Source of the DNA: Gammaproteobacteria bacterium
GTDB lineage: Bacteria > Pseudomonadota > Gammaproteobacteria > Pseudomonadales > Azotimanducaceae
Assembly (NCBI GenBank): GCA_026706935.1
Contig: JAPOXV010000013.1
Span: forward strand, 1-64,000
Length of the DNA stretch: 64,000 nucleotides
Reading direction: 5' to 3'
Part shown: positions 46,246 to 55,273 of the stretch, in pieces
Numbering within the stretch: the stretch's first letter is position 1
Layout of the letters: each line of letters begins with the position of its first letter
The notes under the pieces: generated by a model
The model's database searches: none
What the model saw: the letters and a program-made list of their open reading frames with translations, nothing else
What the model was told of the DNA's origin: nothing
Made by a program: the position numbers and the translations under genes

Positions 46246-47064
46246 ATGAGGAAACACATTTACGTTCTTACGTGCGTATTTCTTGCGCTGCCTAGTTTCG
46301 CAGCACAGAAACCCGAACTAATTCCGTTTTGGGATAGAAGCAACGAACAAAACAACGCGACAATCGCACATGACGCGTGGCAATCGGTGCTCGATACCTA
46401 TCTCAAGCAACATGCTTCAGGCATCAATCGGTTCGACTACGGTAGTCTTAAGTCGACAGAGGTTGATATCTCGAAACTCAATTCGTACCTTAACAAACTT
46501 CAGTCAATTGATCCGCGTGAGTATTCACGCGCCGAACAGAAGGCGTATTGGATCAACTTCTACAACTCGCTAACCGTCAAGGTCGTAGTTGATTCGTATC
46601 CCGTTGATTCAATAAAGGAAATCCACGAAAGCTGGATCCCTCGAAGCGGACCATGGGGCGATGTGCACGCCAGAGTAGCCGGTCAGGAGCTGACCCTCGA
46701 TAACATCGAACACGGAATTCTCAGACCCATCTGGAACGACGATCGGATTCACTATGCAGTGAACTGCGCGAGTATTGGCTGCCCGAACCTTGCAACGGAA
46801 GCGTATACGGCACAAAATATGGAATTACTATTGAATTCTGGCGCAAGAGAATACGTTAACCATCCAAGAGGCGTCGATGTCGTTGACGAGGACTTTATCG
46901 TACTGTCGAGCATTTACGATTGGTGGGTGTTCGACTTCGGTAACTCGGAGGAAGGAGTTATCGCGCATTTATTGAAATACGCAAATCCCGACTTAGCCGA
47001 ACAGCTCAACAATTTCGATGGCGCAATTGACTATGAATACGACTGGGACCTAAACCAACCCTAA
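46246..47064 (+). CDS. DUF547 secreted protein
   Basis: A 272-residue exported protein with a short signal peptide (HIYVLTCVFLALPSFAAQ, cut near residue 20). The DUF547 domain is clear: AYWINFYNSLTVKVVVDSYP, LTLDNIEHGILRPIWNDDR and HYAVNCASIGCPNLATEAY. DUF547 proteins have a papain-like fold relation and unknown activity. It is third in the glycosyltransferase operon (3-base gap) and convergent with the DedA-flavoprotein gene, 9 bases apart. Confidence 0.88.
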   Translation: MRKHIYVLTCVFLALPSFAAQKPELIPFWDRSNEQNNATIAHDAWQSVLDTYLKQHASGINRFDYGSLKSTEVDISKLNSYLNKLQSIDPREYSRAEQKAYWINFYNSLTVKVVVDSYPVDSIKEIHESWIPRSGPWGDVHARVAGQELTLDNIEHGILRPIWNDDRIHYAVNCASIGCPNLATEAYTAQNMELLLNSGAREYVNHPRGVDVVDEDFIVLSSIYDWWVFDFGNSEEGVIAHLLKYANPDLAEQLNNFDGAIDYEYDWDLNQP

Positions 47065-47073
47065 GTCGCCGCT

Positions 47074-49248
47074 TCATGCCGCCTTCGCGGCACCATCTTG
47101 TTCGCGTCCAAAACCACGGCGCAAAGTGTGAAAACGCTTCACCCAAGCGAGTAGATTCTCCGGTGCATGTTTTTTGCGCCACGTACTCGCTGCGAATTTA
47201 TTCGCTTCCGCCAGTGTGGGATAAATGTGAATCGTTCCCATCAGTTGCTTCAGACCTTTGCCCCATTTCATCGCTGCGATAAATTCTGCAAGAAGGTCCC
47301 CCGCGTGCGGACCGATAATGGTCGCGCCAAGAATGCGGTCTTTTCCTGGTGGTGTTAGCACTTTGACAAAGCCGCGACCTTCTTCGTCTGCTAGCGCACG
47401 ATCTAGGTCATCGAATTCAAACCGTGTAACTTCGTATTCAATACCGCTTTCCGAGGCGTCCCTTTCGTTCAAACCTACCCGACCAACTTCCGGATCAGTG
47501 AACGTCGTCCATGGAATGATCGAATAGTCTGCCTTAAAGCGTTTAAACGGACCAAATAGTGGATTCACGGATGCGTACCAAGCTTCGTGAGAAGCAGTAT
47601 GGGTGAACTGATAGGGTCCGATCGCGTCGCCACATGCGTAAATCGTCGGGACGCTGGTGCGTAGATACTCGTCTACGACGACTTCACCTTTCTCACCGAC
47701 GGCGACACCTACATGCTCAAGACCAAGTCCATCCGTATTCGGTTTTCTTCCTACCGCGACCAAGATCGCATCGAACGGAACGCGGCGTTCCAGTTCATCA
47801 GCCGCGACACAAACTAGCACGCGTTCTCCACCGTCCTCTTCGACCCGCGACGCCGTGTGGTTCGATAACACCTGAATCCCTTCTGATTCGAACTGTTCGA
47901 GGAGCACTTCGCTTATGTCCTCATCCTCACGTGAAAGCAAGTGTGGCGTTTGTTCCACTATGGTCACCTTAGAACCGAAGCGACAAAAGGCTTGCGCTAA
48001 TTCACTACCAATCGGTCCGCCACCGAGTACTACGAATCGCGGAGGAACCATTCGCAGGTCCCAAATCGTGTCCGACGTGAAATAGGCACCATCGGTCAAT
48101 CCTGGTATCGAGGGTATCAACGGTGCGCCGCCGGTGGCGATCACAATGTTCTTCGTGGTGATCTCCTGTCCGTCGACATCAACACTGTATGGCGAGGTGA
48201 TGGTTGCGTCCCCTTCGATACAGTTCACGCCAAGCTCTGTGTAGCGCTCTACAGAATCGTTGGGTTCAATCTTTTGAATAACACGCTGAACGCGTTTCAT
48301 CACTTCAGCGAAATCGAATGTCACGTTTGCACGCTCGAAGCCGAATTCCTTCGCACGTGCCGCATAGGACAGCATCTTGGCGGAACGCAATAACGTCTTG
48401 CTGGGTACACAACCCGTGTTGAGACAATCGCCTCCCATCCGATGACGTTCGACCAGTGTGACCTTCGCTTTTACGGTAGCCGCAATCAGCGCTGCGACCA
48501 ATCCACCTGAACCCGCACCAATGACGACCAGATTGTTTTGGAAATGTTTCGGTTTTTTGAACTTTCTCATGACTTTGTGAGATTTAATGAAATCAAGTAG
48601 TTTCTTGGCTAGCAAAGGTGCCAAACCAAGGAGTACGAACGAGATCCATAGTCCTGGCGAGAGAACGTCACCAAGGGACTCGATCTGCCCGAGTTCAGAG
48701 CCTGCGTTCACATAGACGATGGTTCCAAAGAGCATTCCAAGCTGACTGACCCAATAAAAACGCCAAGTAGGGATCGGCGTCAATGCCATCGCCAGGTTGA
48801 CGACGAAAAAAGGAACAGCGGGAACTAGCCGCAACGCAAAGAGGTAAAACGCGCCTTCTCTTTCTACGCCTCGGTCGATCGCGGTCAAGTATCGAGCGAA
48901 TCTTTTATGTACCGCATCACGAAAAAGAAAACGCGTGATCGAGAACGCCATCGTTGCGCCGATTGTGCTCGCGAAGGACACGAGAATCACACCTTGTGCA
49001 AGACCGAACAAGGCGCCGGCGACGAGCGTGAGGATGGCGGCGCCAGGTAACGACGTGCCTGTGACCAAGACATAGATCAGAAAGAACACGAAAACAACGA
49101 GCCACGGGTTTTCGTTTTGAAACTCAGCAATCGCGTCCCGTTGCGTTTCGAAGAAATCGACGGTGAAAAACTCCGTCAGATCGAATACGAAAAACGCCGC
49201 GATCACCAACGCGATCGTGACGAAGAGAATGATTCGACTCGGTTTCAT
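47074..49248 (-). CDS. DedA/TVP38-type membrane domain fused to a flavoprotein disulfide reductase
   Basis: A 724-residue fusion. Residues ~1-225 are a TVP38/DedA-type membrane domain (FLIYVLVTGTSLPGAAILTL; GLAQGVILVSFASTIGAT; LRLVPAVPFFVVNLAMALTP). From ~235 follows a mercuric/dihydrolipoamide-reductase-like flavoprotein with VVIGAGSGGLVAALIAAT, the redox motif GGDCLNTGCVPSKTLLRSAK and FVVLGGGPIGSELAQAFCRF. At the C-terminal active site the family HxHPT pattern reads IHIYPTLAEANK, with tyrosine in place of the catalytic histidine. The fusion is known in marine bacteria; its substrate is not. Confidence 0.9.
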   Translation of the reverse strand: MKPSRIILFVTIALVIAAFFVFDLTEFFTVDFFETQRDAIAEFQNENPWLVVFVFFLIYVLVTGTSLPGAAILTLVAGALFGLAQGVILVSFASTIGATMAFSITRFLFRDAVHKRFARYLTAIDRGVEREGAFYLFALRLVPAVPFFVVNLAMALTPIPTWRFYWVSQLGMLFGTIVYVNAGSELGQIESLGDVLSPGLWISFVLLGLAPLLAKKLLDFIKSHKVMRKFKKPKHFQNNLVVIGAGSGGLVAALIAATVKAKVTLVERHRMGGDCLNTGCVPSKTLLRSAKMLSYAARAKEFGFERANVTFDFAEVMKRVQRVIQKIEPNDSVERYTELGVNCIEGDATITSPYSVDVDGQEITTKNIVIATGGAPLIPSIPGLTDGAYFTSDTIWDLRMVPPRFVVLGGGPIGSELAQAFCRFGSKVTIVEQTPHLLSREDEDISEVLLEQFESEGIQVLSNHTASRVEEDGGERVLVCVAADELERRVPFDAILVAVGRKPNTDGLGLEHVGVAVGEKGEVVVDEYLRTSVPTIYACGDAIGPYQFTHTASHEAWYASVNPLFGPFKRFKADYSIIPWTTFTDPEVGRVGLNERDASESGIEYEVTRFEFDDLDRALADEEGRGFVKVLTPPGKDRILGATIIGPHAGDLLAEFIAAMKWGKGLKQLMGTIHIYPTLAEANKFAASTWRKKHAPENLLAWVKRFHTLRRGFGREQDGAAKAA

Positions 49249-49285
49249 GTCAGCGCTTTACACGGCCGGCAACAGCACTCCTTAT

Positions 49286-49320
49286 AAAAAACGCCCGGTA
49301 ACAACGTTGGTCACCGAGCG
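49286..49320 (-). terminator. Rho-independent terminator
   Basis: On the minus strand CGCTCGGT (49313-49320) pairs with ACCGGGCG (49292-49299) over 8 bases with one G-T wobble; six T residues follow (A-run 49286-49291 on the plus strand). It lies 21 bases after the stop codon of the outer-membrane protein gene, which it should terminate. Confidence 0.85.
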
Positions 49321-49341
49321 CGACTAAGTTTATGTTCTAGA

Positions 49342-50259
49342 CTATTGACCGAAGTTGTACGTCAGCGTCCCACCAACTGCCTTAAATTCCGCGGTGTTCC
49401 GTCCATCGAGCACTTTGAACCAATGCAAACCGATGTCGACGCTTTCTAACACCACGGTACCACCAAGTGAAACTCGGTTTACGTCTTCCGCGACAAATGG
49501 GAACTGATCCCAGTGCATGCCGTGTGCACCCGGTCCGGGCGGAGGACCAATATCGATATCTCCTGACGATGCTTGAATGTGGTACTGAGCACTCAGCACA
49601 AGACGCTCTCCTGCAATCAAGTGCGCGTCGAAGTTCATAAACGTCTCTCGCGGGACTTCGCCTGAGCGATTACGTATCCCTAGCTCCGCAGATAACGCGA
49701 TCCGATTATTAAAAATCTTGCCAATGATTCCAGAGAGCTCGATTCCGCTCGCACCATCACCGATTGCAGTCGGTCCAGCGCCAACGCGATTCGGATCGCC
49801 CATCACCTCAGCTGGTCCAAAACCACCAACATCGTAGTTTCCTGAGAAGATGGCGCCAAACCGCACGGCTGCGCTAGCCCCACCTGTCACGACCTCATCT
49901 AGGAATCGCCAGGTAACGCCGAGTTCCGTGTCGGTTAGACCATCCGTCGATAGCGGAATAGGTCCACCGTTCTTGGGGGAAACTTCAGATCTACCGATAC
50001 TGAGATCGACGGAAACAGCGTCAGAGAATCCATACGTACCGTTCATGGAAAGCGTGCTCTGATCCAAACCTCGGAATGGAATCGGGTTCGGCCCATTCTT
50101 ACCAACCCACATATTCTCCGCAGACTGCGACACGTACGAAACTGTCATCGTGCCGGTTCCGGGTGTGGGAAGCCACACCGAGCCATCAGCTAATGCGAAA
50201 GGTGCACTTGTAATACAAGAAGCTGTTAAGAATGCAATGGCGGTTTTAAGTTCTTTCAT
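49342..50259 (-). CDS. Predicted outer-membrane beta-barrel protein
   Basis: A 305-residue exported protein with a signal peptide (AIAFLTASCITSAPFALADG). The mature part has many alternating hydrophobic strands (STLSMNGTYGFSDAVSVDLS; RIALSAELGIRNRSG; RLVLSAQYHIQASSG) and ends in YNFGQ with an aromatic near the C-terminus. This suits an outer-membrane barrel. ATG at 50259 is preferred over the longer frame because a signal peptide follows directly. It is 24 bases after a small exported protein gene and has its own terminator. Confidence 0.7.
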   Translation of the reverse strand: MKELKTAIAFLTASCITSAPFALADGSVWLPTPGTGTMTVSYVSQSAENMWVGKNGPNPIPFRGLDQSTLSMNGTYGFSDAVSVDLSIGRSEVSPKNGGPIPLSTDGLTDTELGVTWRFLDEVVTGGASAAVRFGAIFSGNYDVGGFGPAEVMGDPNRVGAGPTAIGDGASGIELSGIIGKIFNNRIALSAELGIRNRSGEVPRETFMNFDAHLIAGERLVLSAQYHIQASSGDIDIGPPPGPGAHGMHWDQFPFVAEDVNRVSLGGTVVLESVDIGLHWFKVLDGRNTAEFKAVGGTLTYNFGQ

Positions 50260-50283
50260 ATCTCTGTTCCGTCCTACCCTCAC

Positions 50284-50625
50284 CTACAGCTTGAAACGTC
50301 GTTTCAAGTAGTAATGCACCATCTCTTGTTCATCTCGATTGAGCACTTTGATGTTATCATCATCCGGCGTTCCGGGCTTAACAGCCTCATCTCTCGCTTC
50401 TAAGCTGTTCTTCAAACTCATCGCACGCTCGCGATTGAGTTCACCTTGCGCGATCGGGCACGACGCACATACGAGTTTCTGAAACGTCAGAGCTTTCCCT
50501 TGCGTGTAGGCGTCTCGCGGACTAATGGAACCACCTGGTCGAATAGACCCTGATGCGAGTACGGATGATTGGACCAAAGCCGCGACAACACCAACGGCGA
50601 TCCACCATGCGATTTTTCGACTCAT
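50284..50625 (-). CDS. Small exported protein with a CxxC motif
   Basis: A 113-residue protein with a signal peptide (IAWWIAVGVVAALVQSSVLA). Around residue 52 it reads KLVCASCPIAQGEL, which looks like a haem-binding CxxCH site in which the histidine is replaced by proline. The C-terminal helix (DEQEMVHYYLKRRFKL) also resembles small c-type cytochromes, but haem attachment is not expected. It leads an operon with the outer-membrane protein gene and may assist it. No known name. Confidence 0.6.
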   Translation of the reverse strand: MSRKIAWWIAVGVVAALVQSSVLASGSIRPGGSISPRDAYTQGKALTFQKLVCASCPIAQGELNRERAMSLKNSLEARDEAVKPGTPDDDNIKVLNRDEQEMVHYYLKRRFKL

Positions 50626-50863
50626 CTCGTTCTCCTTTTAAACCCTTCGATATCCAGTTAGGATGCCGCTCATGCGCAACCGCCGTATCGACACAAATTG
50701 AAGGTTACACTAACAGATTATCTACTCGCGTACAACATTTAGAGGTAGAGTGATTTTTATGCGATATCCCATCCTATTTAGGCAATAGCTTTCAAGTTTG
50801 TAAGGATCAGTACCGAACGACGTGAAATCGACCTTTCTCGGGCTCCTTACAGATCAACATTTG

Positions 50864-50881
50864 GCAGAACATTTGTTCTGC
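50864..50881. terminator. Hairpin after lpxC
   Basis: GCAGAAC-ATTT-GTTCTGC is a perfect 7-base stem with a 4-base loop, starting 8 bases after the lpxC stop codon on the minus strand. No T-tract follows. It may stabilise the lpxC mRNA end or act as a weak terminator. Confidence 0.45.
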
Positions 50882-50888
50882 GAACTAT

Positions 50889-51779
50889 CTAAACGGCGGC
50901 GATCCTGAAATCGTCGTTAACAATCTCGAAATGGTGCGGATGATCGAGAAGTGTTCGCGTGAGCAAAGAATTTAGATGGTGACCTGATCGATAGCCAACG
51001 AACTCACCTAATACGGGCATCCCTAAAAGGTAGAGGTCTCCAATCGCATCCAGCATCTTGTGACGGACGAATTCGTCCTCAAAGCGCAAGCCTTCCTCGT
51101 TCATGATTCCTTGATCATCAAGGCCAACAGAATTCGTTAGATCGGAACCCAAACACTTGCCAATTCGATTCGCCATGGCGAGATCTTTGAACTCGCCAAA
51201 CGTACGTGCGGATGCCAGCTCAGCCTCAAAATTTACGTCTTTGAGACTATCAAGTTCAAGGTAACGTGGGAATGGGTCGAAGACAGGACTGTCGTGCTCA
51301 AAGGTATAGGAGATTTTGAAGCCGTCGTACGGTCTCAGGATCGTATAGGCGTCTTCGGACGTAACTTTCGTGGCCTGTGTGACGCGTAGCCATTTCCGAG
51401 GCACATGACTGGAAACAGTACCAACTTGCTTGATGGCTTCAACGTAGGCCGATGCACTTCCGTCTTGAACCGGTACTTCGCCACCGTTCAACGAAATCAA
51501 CGCATTGTCGATCTTGCTGACCCACAGTGCAAACATCAAATGCTCAACGGTCGATACGTCGACTTCACTATGATTGCCGCTCAACGATGTCGACAGTTGT
51601 GTGTCGATGACGTTGTAGGTGTGCGCCTTCACCGAGCGATTGGTGTCGGTGCGAAGGAAGCGAATACCCGTGTTCGGCCCTGCAGGCCGAATCACCATCG
51701 CGCAGGACTTGCCTGAATGAACGCCTTTGCCGACGACATAAATGTCGTCTGCAATCGTTTGTTGATAGACCCGATCCAT
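50889..51779 (-). CDS. lpxC: UDP-3-O-acyl-N-acetylglucosamine deacetylase
   Basis: A 296-residue LpxC, close to the 305 of Escherichia coli, catalysing the first committed step of lipid A synthesis. Landmarks: VGKGVHSGKSCAMVIRPAGP, VSTVEHLMFALWVSKIDNAL with the zinc histidine, NGGEVPVQDGSA, RHKMLDAIGDLYLLGMPVLG with further zinc ligands, and YRSGHHLNSLL. The open frame extends 59 codons upstream, but ATG at 51779 (MDRVYQQTI) fits the family start. It lies alone, divergent from dusA, and not in the usual ftsZ-lpxC cell-division cluster. Lipid A marks the organism as Gram-negative. Confidence 0.95.
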   Translation of the reverse strand: MDRVYQQTIADDIYVVGKGVHSGKSCAMVIRPAGPNTGIRFLRTDTNRSVKAHTYNVIDTQLSTSLSGNHSEVDVSTVEHLMFALWVSKIDNALISLNGGEVPVQDGSASAYVEAIKQVGTVSSHVPRKWLRVTQATKVTSEDAYTILRPYDGFKISYTFEHDSPVFDPFPRYLELDSLKDVNFEAELASARTFGEFKDLAMANRIGKCLGSDLTNSVGLDDQGIMNEEGLRFEDEFVRHKMLDAIGDLYLLGMPVLGEFVGYRSGHHLNSLLTRTLLDHPHHFEIVNDDFRIAAV

Positions 51780-51863
51780 GGGCAAAATGACAATCCGTTG
51801 ATGTACTTCGACCGCCGGAATTTTACCGAAAAGTGGTGAAAAAACGAACATTTCGCAGAAAAA

Positions 51864-52928
51864 ATGAATTTTTCTCCATATTTGACACATTATGAAGCTA
51901 TTGCGCACCTCAATTCTCTGAGTATTGCGCCGATGGTGGACCATACCGATCGCCACTGTCGACGCTTGCTACGACTGATCGCGCCAAAAGCGACGCTTTA
52001 CACCGAAATGATCGTCGCGCAAGCCGTCGTGTATGGTGATTCACGTCGAATTCTTACGTTTTCACCGGAGGAACACCCCGTGATCGCTCAAATCGCTGGT
52101 GCAGATCCTTCAATCGTGGGTGAAGCGACACAAATCGTCGCTGAGTTCGGCTACGACGCTGTGAATCTAAATGTCGGATGTCCCTCTAAACGGGTGAAAA
52201 ATGGCGGTTTTGGCGCGTGTCTCATGGAACGTCCGTACGAGGTCTTCTCGATCGTCCGCGCTATGAAGAACGCAACCAAACTTCCGGTAACCGTGAAGTG
52301 TCGACTCGGAACCGATCGTATCAATGGCTATGAACAGTTATTCAGTTTCGCTAAAGGCCTTCGAGATTGCGGCGTCGACGGGATCATCGTCCATGCGCGG
52401 ATCGCAAATCTAAGCGGCGCTTCAACGCGGTACAACCTTAACGTCCCACCCCTTGACTGGAATATGGTCGAAAGGCTGCAATGTGACATCCCTGAAGTCA
52501 ACTTCACGCTCAATGGCGGATTGACAGACCTCTCGATTATTCAACAGGTTCAGTCGTGGATCGATCGGGTCATGGTAGGAAGAATCGCACTAAAACGTCC
52601 AGACGTCCTTGCATCGATGCATGCTTCGATATATGACGAATTGAATGAATACTCGCCTTGGCATGTCGCTCTGCGATATCGTGATTACGTCGTAGAGCAG
52701 CTCGCGATCGGCGTACCTCTGAGAGCAATGACGCGCCACATGTTGAGTTTATTTCATGGCGAGAAAGGCGCTAAACACTTTCGCCAACACCTTTCAACAC
52801 ATACCAACAAAAATGGCGCGACCATTGAGACCTTCGACGACGCGCTGTCGCTTCTGTCGGTCGATCATCTCACTAACTCAGATACTGTCGGCAGATCGGA
52901 ATCGCGTCAGGTGGCGTATTCCGGATAA
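51864..52928 (+). CDS. dusA: tRNA-dihydrouridine synthase A
   Basis: A 354-residue FMN enzyme reducing U20/U20a in tRNA. LSIAPMVDHTDRHCRRLLRL is the DusA start, with MVDHTDRHCR in place of the commoner MMDWTDRHCR. VNLNVGCPSKRVKNGGFGAC carries the catalytic cysteine region, and TLNGGLTDL and VMVGRIAL line the FMN site. Its 5' end is 84 bases from the lpxC start on the other strand. A TerB-like gene follows 22 bases later on the same strand. Confidence 0.95.
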   Translation: MNFSPYLTHYEAIAHLNSLSIAPMVDHTDRHCRRLLRLIAPKATLYTEMIVAQAVVYGDSRRILTFSPEEHPVIAQIAGADPSIVGEATQIVAEFGYDAVNLNVGCPSKRVKNGGFGACLMERPYEVFSIVRAMKNATKLPVTVKCRLGTDRINGYEQLFSFAKGLRDCGVDGIIVHARIANLSGASTRYNLNVPPLDWNMVERLQCDIPEVNFTLNGGLTDLSIIQQVQSWIDRVMVGRIALKRPDVLASMHASIYDELNEYSPWHVALRYRDYVVEQLAIGVPLRAMTRHMLSLFHGEKGAKHFRQHLSTHTNKNGATIETFDDALSLLSVDHLTNSDTVGRSESRQVAYSG

Positions 52929-52950
52929 CGAGTAGACGCAGAGCTACCAG

Positions 52951-53412
52951 ATGTTGGATCGATTCAAGGCTGCTTTTGCACGACGGGTCGAAGATGACTC
53001 GATCGAATCGGATACGGATGACCAGCAAATCGCGCTTGCAGCTGCGATGTTGTTACTGGAAGTCGCGTGGGCCGATCACGAAATCGAAGAACGTGAACTC
53101 GCATTGATTCGCAGTTCACTGGTTGCGTTGTATGACATCTCCGAATCCCAAGTCGAAGCAGTGATCGCAGAAGCAAAACTCGAACACCAGGAGATTTCAA
53201 GCATATTTCCGTTCACGCGAGCGCTCAATGAGCAACTCGATACAAACGAGCGAAAACGCTTGCTGGAGAGTCTATGGCGTCTGAATGCCTTCGATGGCAG
53301 CGCTTTTCACTACGAAGAGGGTGTGATCCGCAAGATCGCGGAATTGCTCTATCTAACGCACGCGGATTTCATTAACGCGAAACTTGACGCAAAGAGTAGC
53401 TGGTCTACGTAG
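52951..53412 (+). CDS. TerB-like protein (DUF533/tellurite resistance family)
   Basis: A 153-residue alpha-helical protein with the TerB core: LLEVAWADHEIEERELALI, then LLESLWRLNAFDGSAFHYEE and IRKIAELLYLTHADFINAK. The paired acidic DxExxxxE motifs may bind metal. These proteins occur in many bacteria and are not limited to tellurite resistance. The gene is 22 bases after dusA and probably cotranscribed. Confidence 0.85.
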   Translation: MLDRFKAAFARRVEDDSIESDTDDQQIALAAAMLLLEVAWADHEIEERELALIRSSLVALYDISESQVEAVIAEAKLEHQEISSIFPFTRALNEQLDTNERKRLLESLWRLNAFDGSAFHYEEGVIRKIAELLYLTHADFINAKLDAKSSWST

Positions 53413-53620
53413 AGCAGAAAAGGTGAGAACGCAAGATTCACACGAAATCGAAAACTGAATCCCGCTTGCTGCATTGCTCTAAAAAACCAAAAGTGCGTGG
53501 TAGATCTGATCTTCGTGAAAGCACAGGTGGCACATCTCGAACCCGTGTGTTCGTTCTCATCGAACCGATTTGCAGATGATTTCCTCCACAAAAACACGGG
53601 ATTGGAGCAGGATCATGGCG

Positions 53621-53641
53621 CTAGATCTTCTATTGATCTAG
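53621..53641. terminator. Hairpin at the end of the abiE operon
   Basis: CTAGATC-TTCTATT-GATCTAG is a perfect 7-base stem with a 7-base loop. It overlaps the stop codon of abiEii. No T-tract follows on the minus strand, so termination is uncertain. Confidence 0.3.
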
Positions 53642-54432
53642 TTCGGAAGTAGTGAAATAAGTTCTGATGTCACTCGTCGCGCCGCGTCGTCCATTCTCCA
53701 CTCAAAATCCAGCCTTGAGAGAGAGTTCATATCTGCGTTAAACGCAGGATGATTCAGCTTGTCTGCCAGATTCGCTTCGAAAATAGCACGAGTTACTGAA
53801 CGCCCTTCTCGATTCATGTAGTGTTGAAAAACGGACGCAATTCGTCGAGCATCGCTGCGCTCGTCGCTCAACCCTATGGCTAGATCAAATAAGTCTCGTC
53901 CTTTGCGTCGTTGATAGAGCGCGCGAAGTTTCGTCGCCAATAATTCGTCAAGTTCGAAACTGACAATATCCGCACTTCCCTTATACCACCTTGAATCTAC
54001 CGTGAAGCACCGTCTGACTAGTCCCAGTACGGCGAAATGTTCACGCGAATTGATTTCTATTTTCAGTCGAAGACGCATTGCCGGTACATCTTCAGATAGA
54101 AACCGAAATACCAACGTAACGCGTCCTTGCGATTGTCGCCAAGCGGCTTCACCTAACCAAGGTCTCAATACATTCCATATATGAGTCATCAACGGACCGG
54201 CTGCTCCCGGTTCGATTTGAACTAAATCAATATCTTCTGAGTAACGAGCCGCCGGAGTTAAATACAGCTTGCTGAGCGCCGCTCCCCCTCGGAACGCGAG
54301 CTTGCTCGCAAGAAGAGGATCCGAGTAGATTTCCACCAGCGCACGACATATCACGAGATCTTGTTCAATCTGAAAATTTTCAGTCCATGGTGCATGTCGT
54401 CGCCACTCTAGGACATAGTCTCGAGGAATCAA
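53638..54432 (-). CDS. abiEii: AbiEii toxin (nucleotidyltransferase)
   Basis: A 264-residue AbiEii-type nucleotidyltransferase, the toxin of type IV toxin-antitoxin abortive infection systems. AFRGGAALSKLYL and AARYSEDIDLVQIE hold the family motifs (GGxxLSK and SEDIDL). FELDELLATKLRALYQRRKG and GRDLFDLAIGLS follow in order. AbiEii is thought to transfer GTP or a related nucleotide. Its ATG overlaps the antitoxin stop by four bases (54429-54432). It appears full length. Confidence 0.93.
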   Translation of the reverse strand: MIPRDYVLEWRRHAPWTENFQIEQDLVICRALVEIYSDPLLASKLAFRGGAALSKLYLTPAARYSEDIDLVQIEPGAAGPLMTHIWNVLRPWLGEAAWRQSQGRVTLVFRFLSEDVPAMRLRLKIEINSREHFAVLGLVRRCFTVDSRWYKGSADIVSFELDELLATKLRALYQRRKGRDLFDLAIGLSDERSDARRIASVFQHYMNREGRSVTRAIFEANLADKLNHPAFNADMNSLSRLDFEWRMDDAARRVTSELISLLPN

Positions 54433-55238
54433 ATTTCCGGTTCAACATCCACGTTAACTAAAACACGCCAATCGTTTGCTCTACGGGCGCGGTTCCCACT
54501 GATACTAGGTATGAGCCTGGTGAAATTCCTCGCGCGTCCGCGCAAGTTCCTCTTTAGTAGAGTTACTTTTTGCTCAGCCCCAATGGATTCAAGTAAATAA
54601 CCTGAGCGTTGCGCCCATCGAATGGGTACGGACCGTGAAGCTTCGACAAGACGCACCGGATCCAAGTCGTCCGCCAGTTCCGAGAGTAGACCCGCCACCC
54701 GATCCACACCGCCAGCGCGATGCATGTATCCAACAAGATCGAAGACCGTCGCCTCGATACTCGAGACAACTATCGAGCCACGCGGATTATTGAAGCGAAC
54801 TGTAGGTACGGCATGAAGGTCTTTACGCGCGAGAAATACTACCTTGACGTTACCACACACAATCTCATTTCGGTTTTTAGCGAGTACAACCTGGAACTCC
54901 TGAGGTCGCTGGTGTGCAGCACCGAAATATTGCGCAGCGGATAGCAACCCAACGTAGTAGGGCATGTTTCGATACTCCATCAGCGCGGGGATAAACTCAT
55001 CCGCCGGTAAGCAACCGATATGCCGAAATTCTGGGGGCAGGATCACATAGAACCCTCGCGAAGGACTTGCGATCTCCCCTTTCTTCGCTAATCGACTTAA
55101 TGCTTGACGTGCAGCTGCCGCCGTTCCGTTAAGATTCTCACGAAATTCGGAGAAAGTAAAGTGGTGCTTTCCATATGCAGCGTAGTCGACGATGATGTCA
55201 TGCGCCCGAACCCGAGGTAATTCATACATCAGTCTCAT
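54429..55238 (-). CDS. abiEi: AbiEi antitoxin (transcriptional regulator)
   Basis: A 269-residue AbiEi-type antitoxin. The N-terminal winged helix region reads FTFSEFRENLNGTAAAARQA and SRLAKKGEIASPSRGFYVIL. The C-terminal region (SSIEATVFDLVGYMHRAGGV) matches the toxin-neutralising domain. AbiEi represses its own operon by binding inverted repeats, and one lies directly upstream of its start. It is first in a two-gene operon with abiEii. It differs from other antitoxins in this window by acting without binding the toxin. Confidence 0.92.
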   Translation of the reverse strand: MRLMYELPRVRAHDIIVDYAAYGKHHFTFSEFRENLNGTAAAARQALSRLAKKGEIASPSRGFYVILPPEFRHIGCLPADEFIPALMEYRNMPYYVGLLSAAQYFGAAHQRPQEFQVVLAKNRNEIVCGNVKVVFLARKDLHAVPTVRFNNPRGSIVVSSIEATVFDLVGYMHRAGGVDRVAGLLSELADDLDPVRLVEASRSVPIRWAQRSGYLLESIGAEQKVTLLKRNLRGRARNFTRLIPSISGNRARRANDWRVLVNVDVEPEI

Positions 55239-55241
55239 AAA

Positions 55242-55258
55242 GTAACGAAAAACGTCAC
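55242..55258. promoter_or_regulatory. Imperfect palindrome upstream of abiEi
   Basis: GTAACG-AAAAA-CGTCAC is a 6-base imperfect inverted repeat (5 of 6 pairs) just upstream of the abiEi start. A second inverted repeat, CATTA-TTGTAG-TAATG, overlaps its right end at 55258-55273. AbiEi is known to bind two inverted repeats upstream of its gene, so these are candidate operators. Confidence 0.4.
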
Positions 55259-55273
55259 ATTATTGTAGTAATG

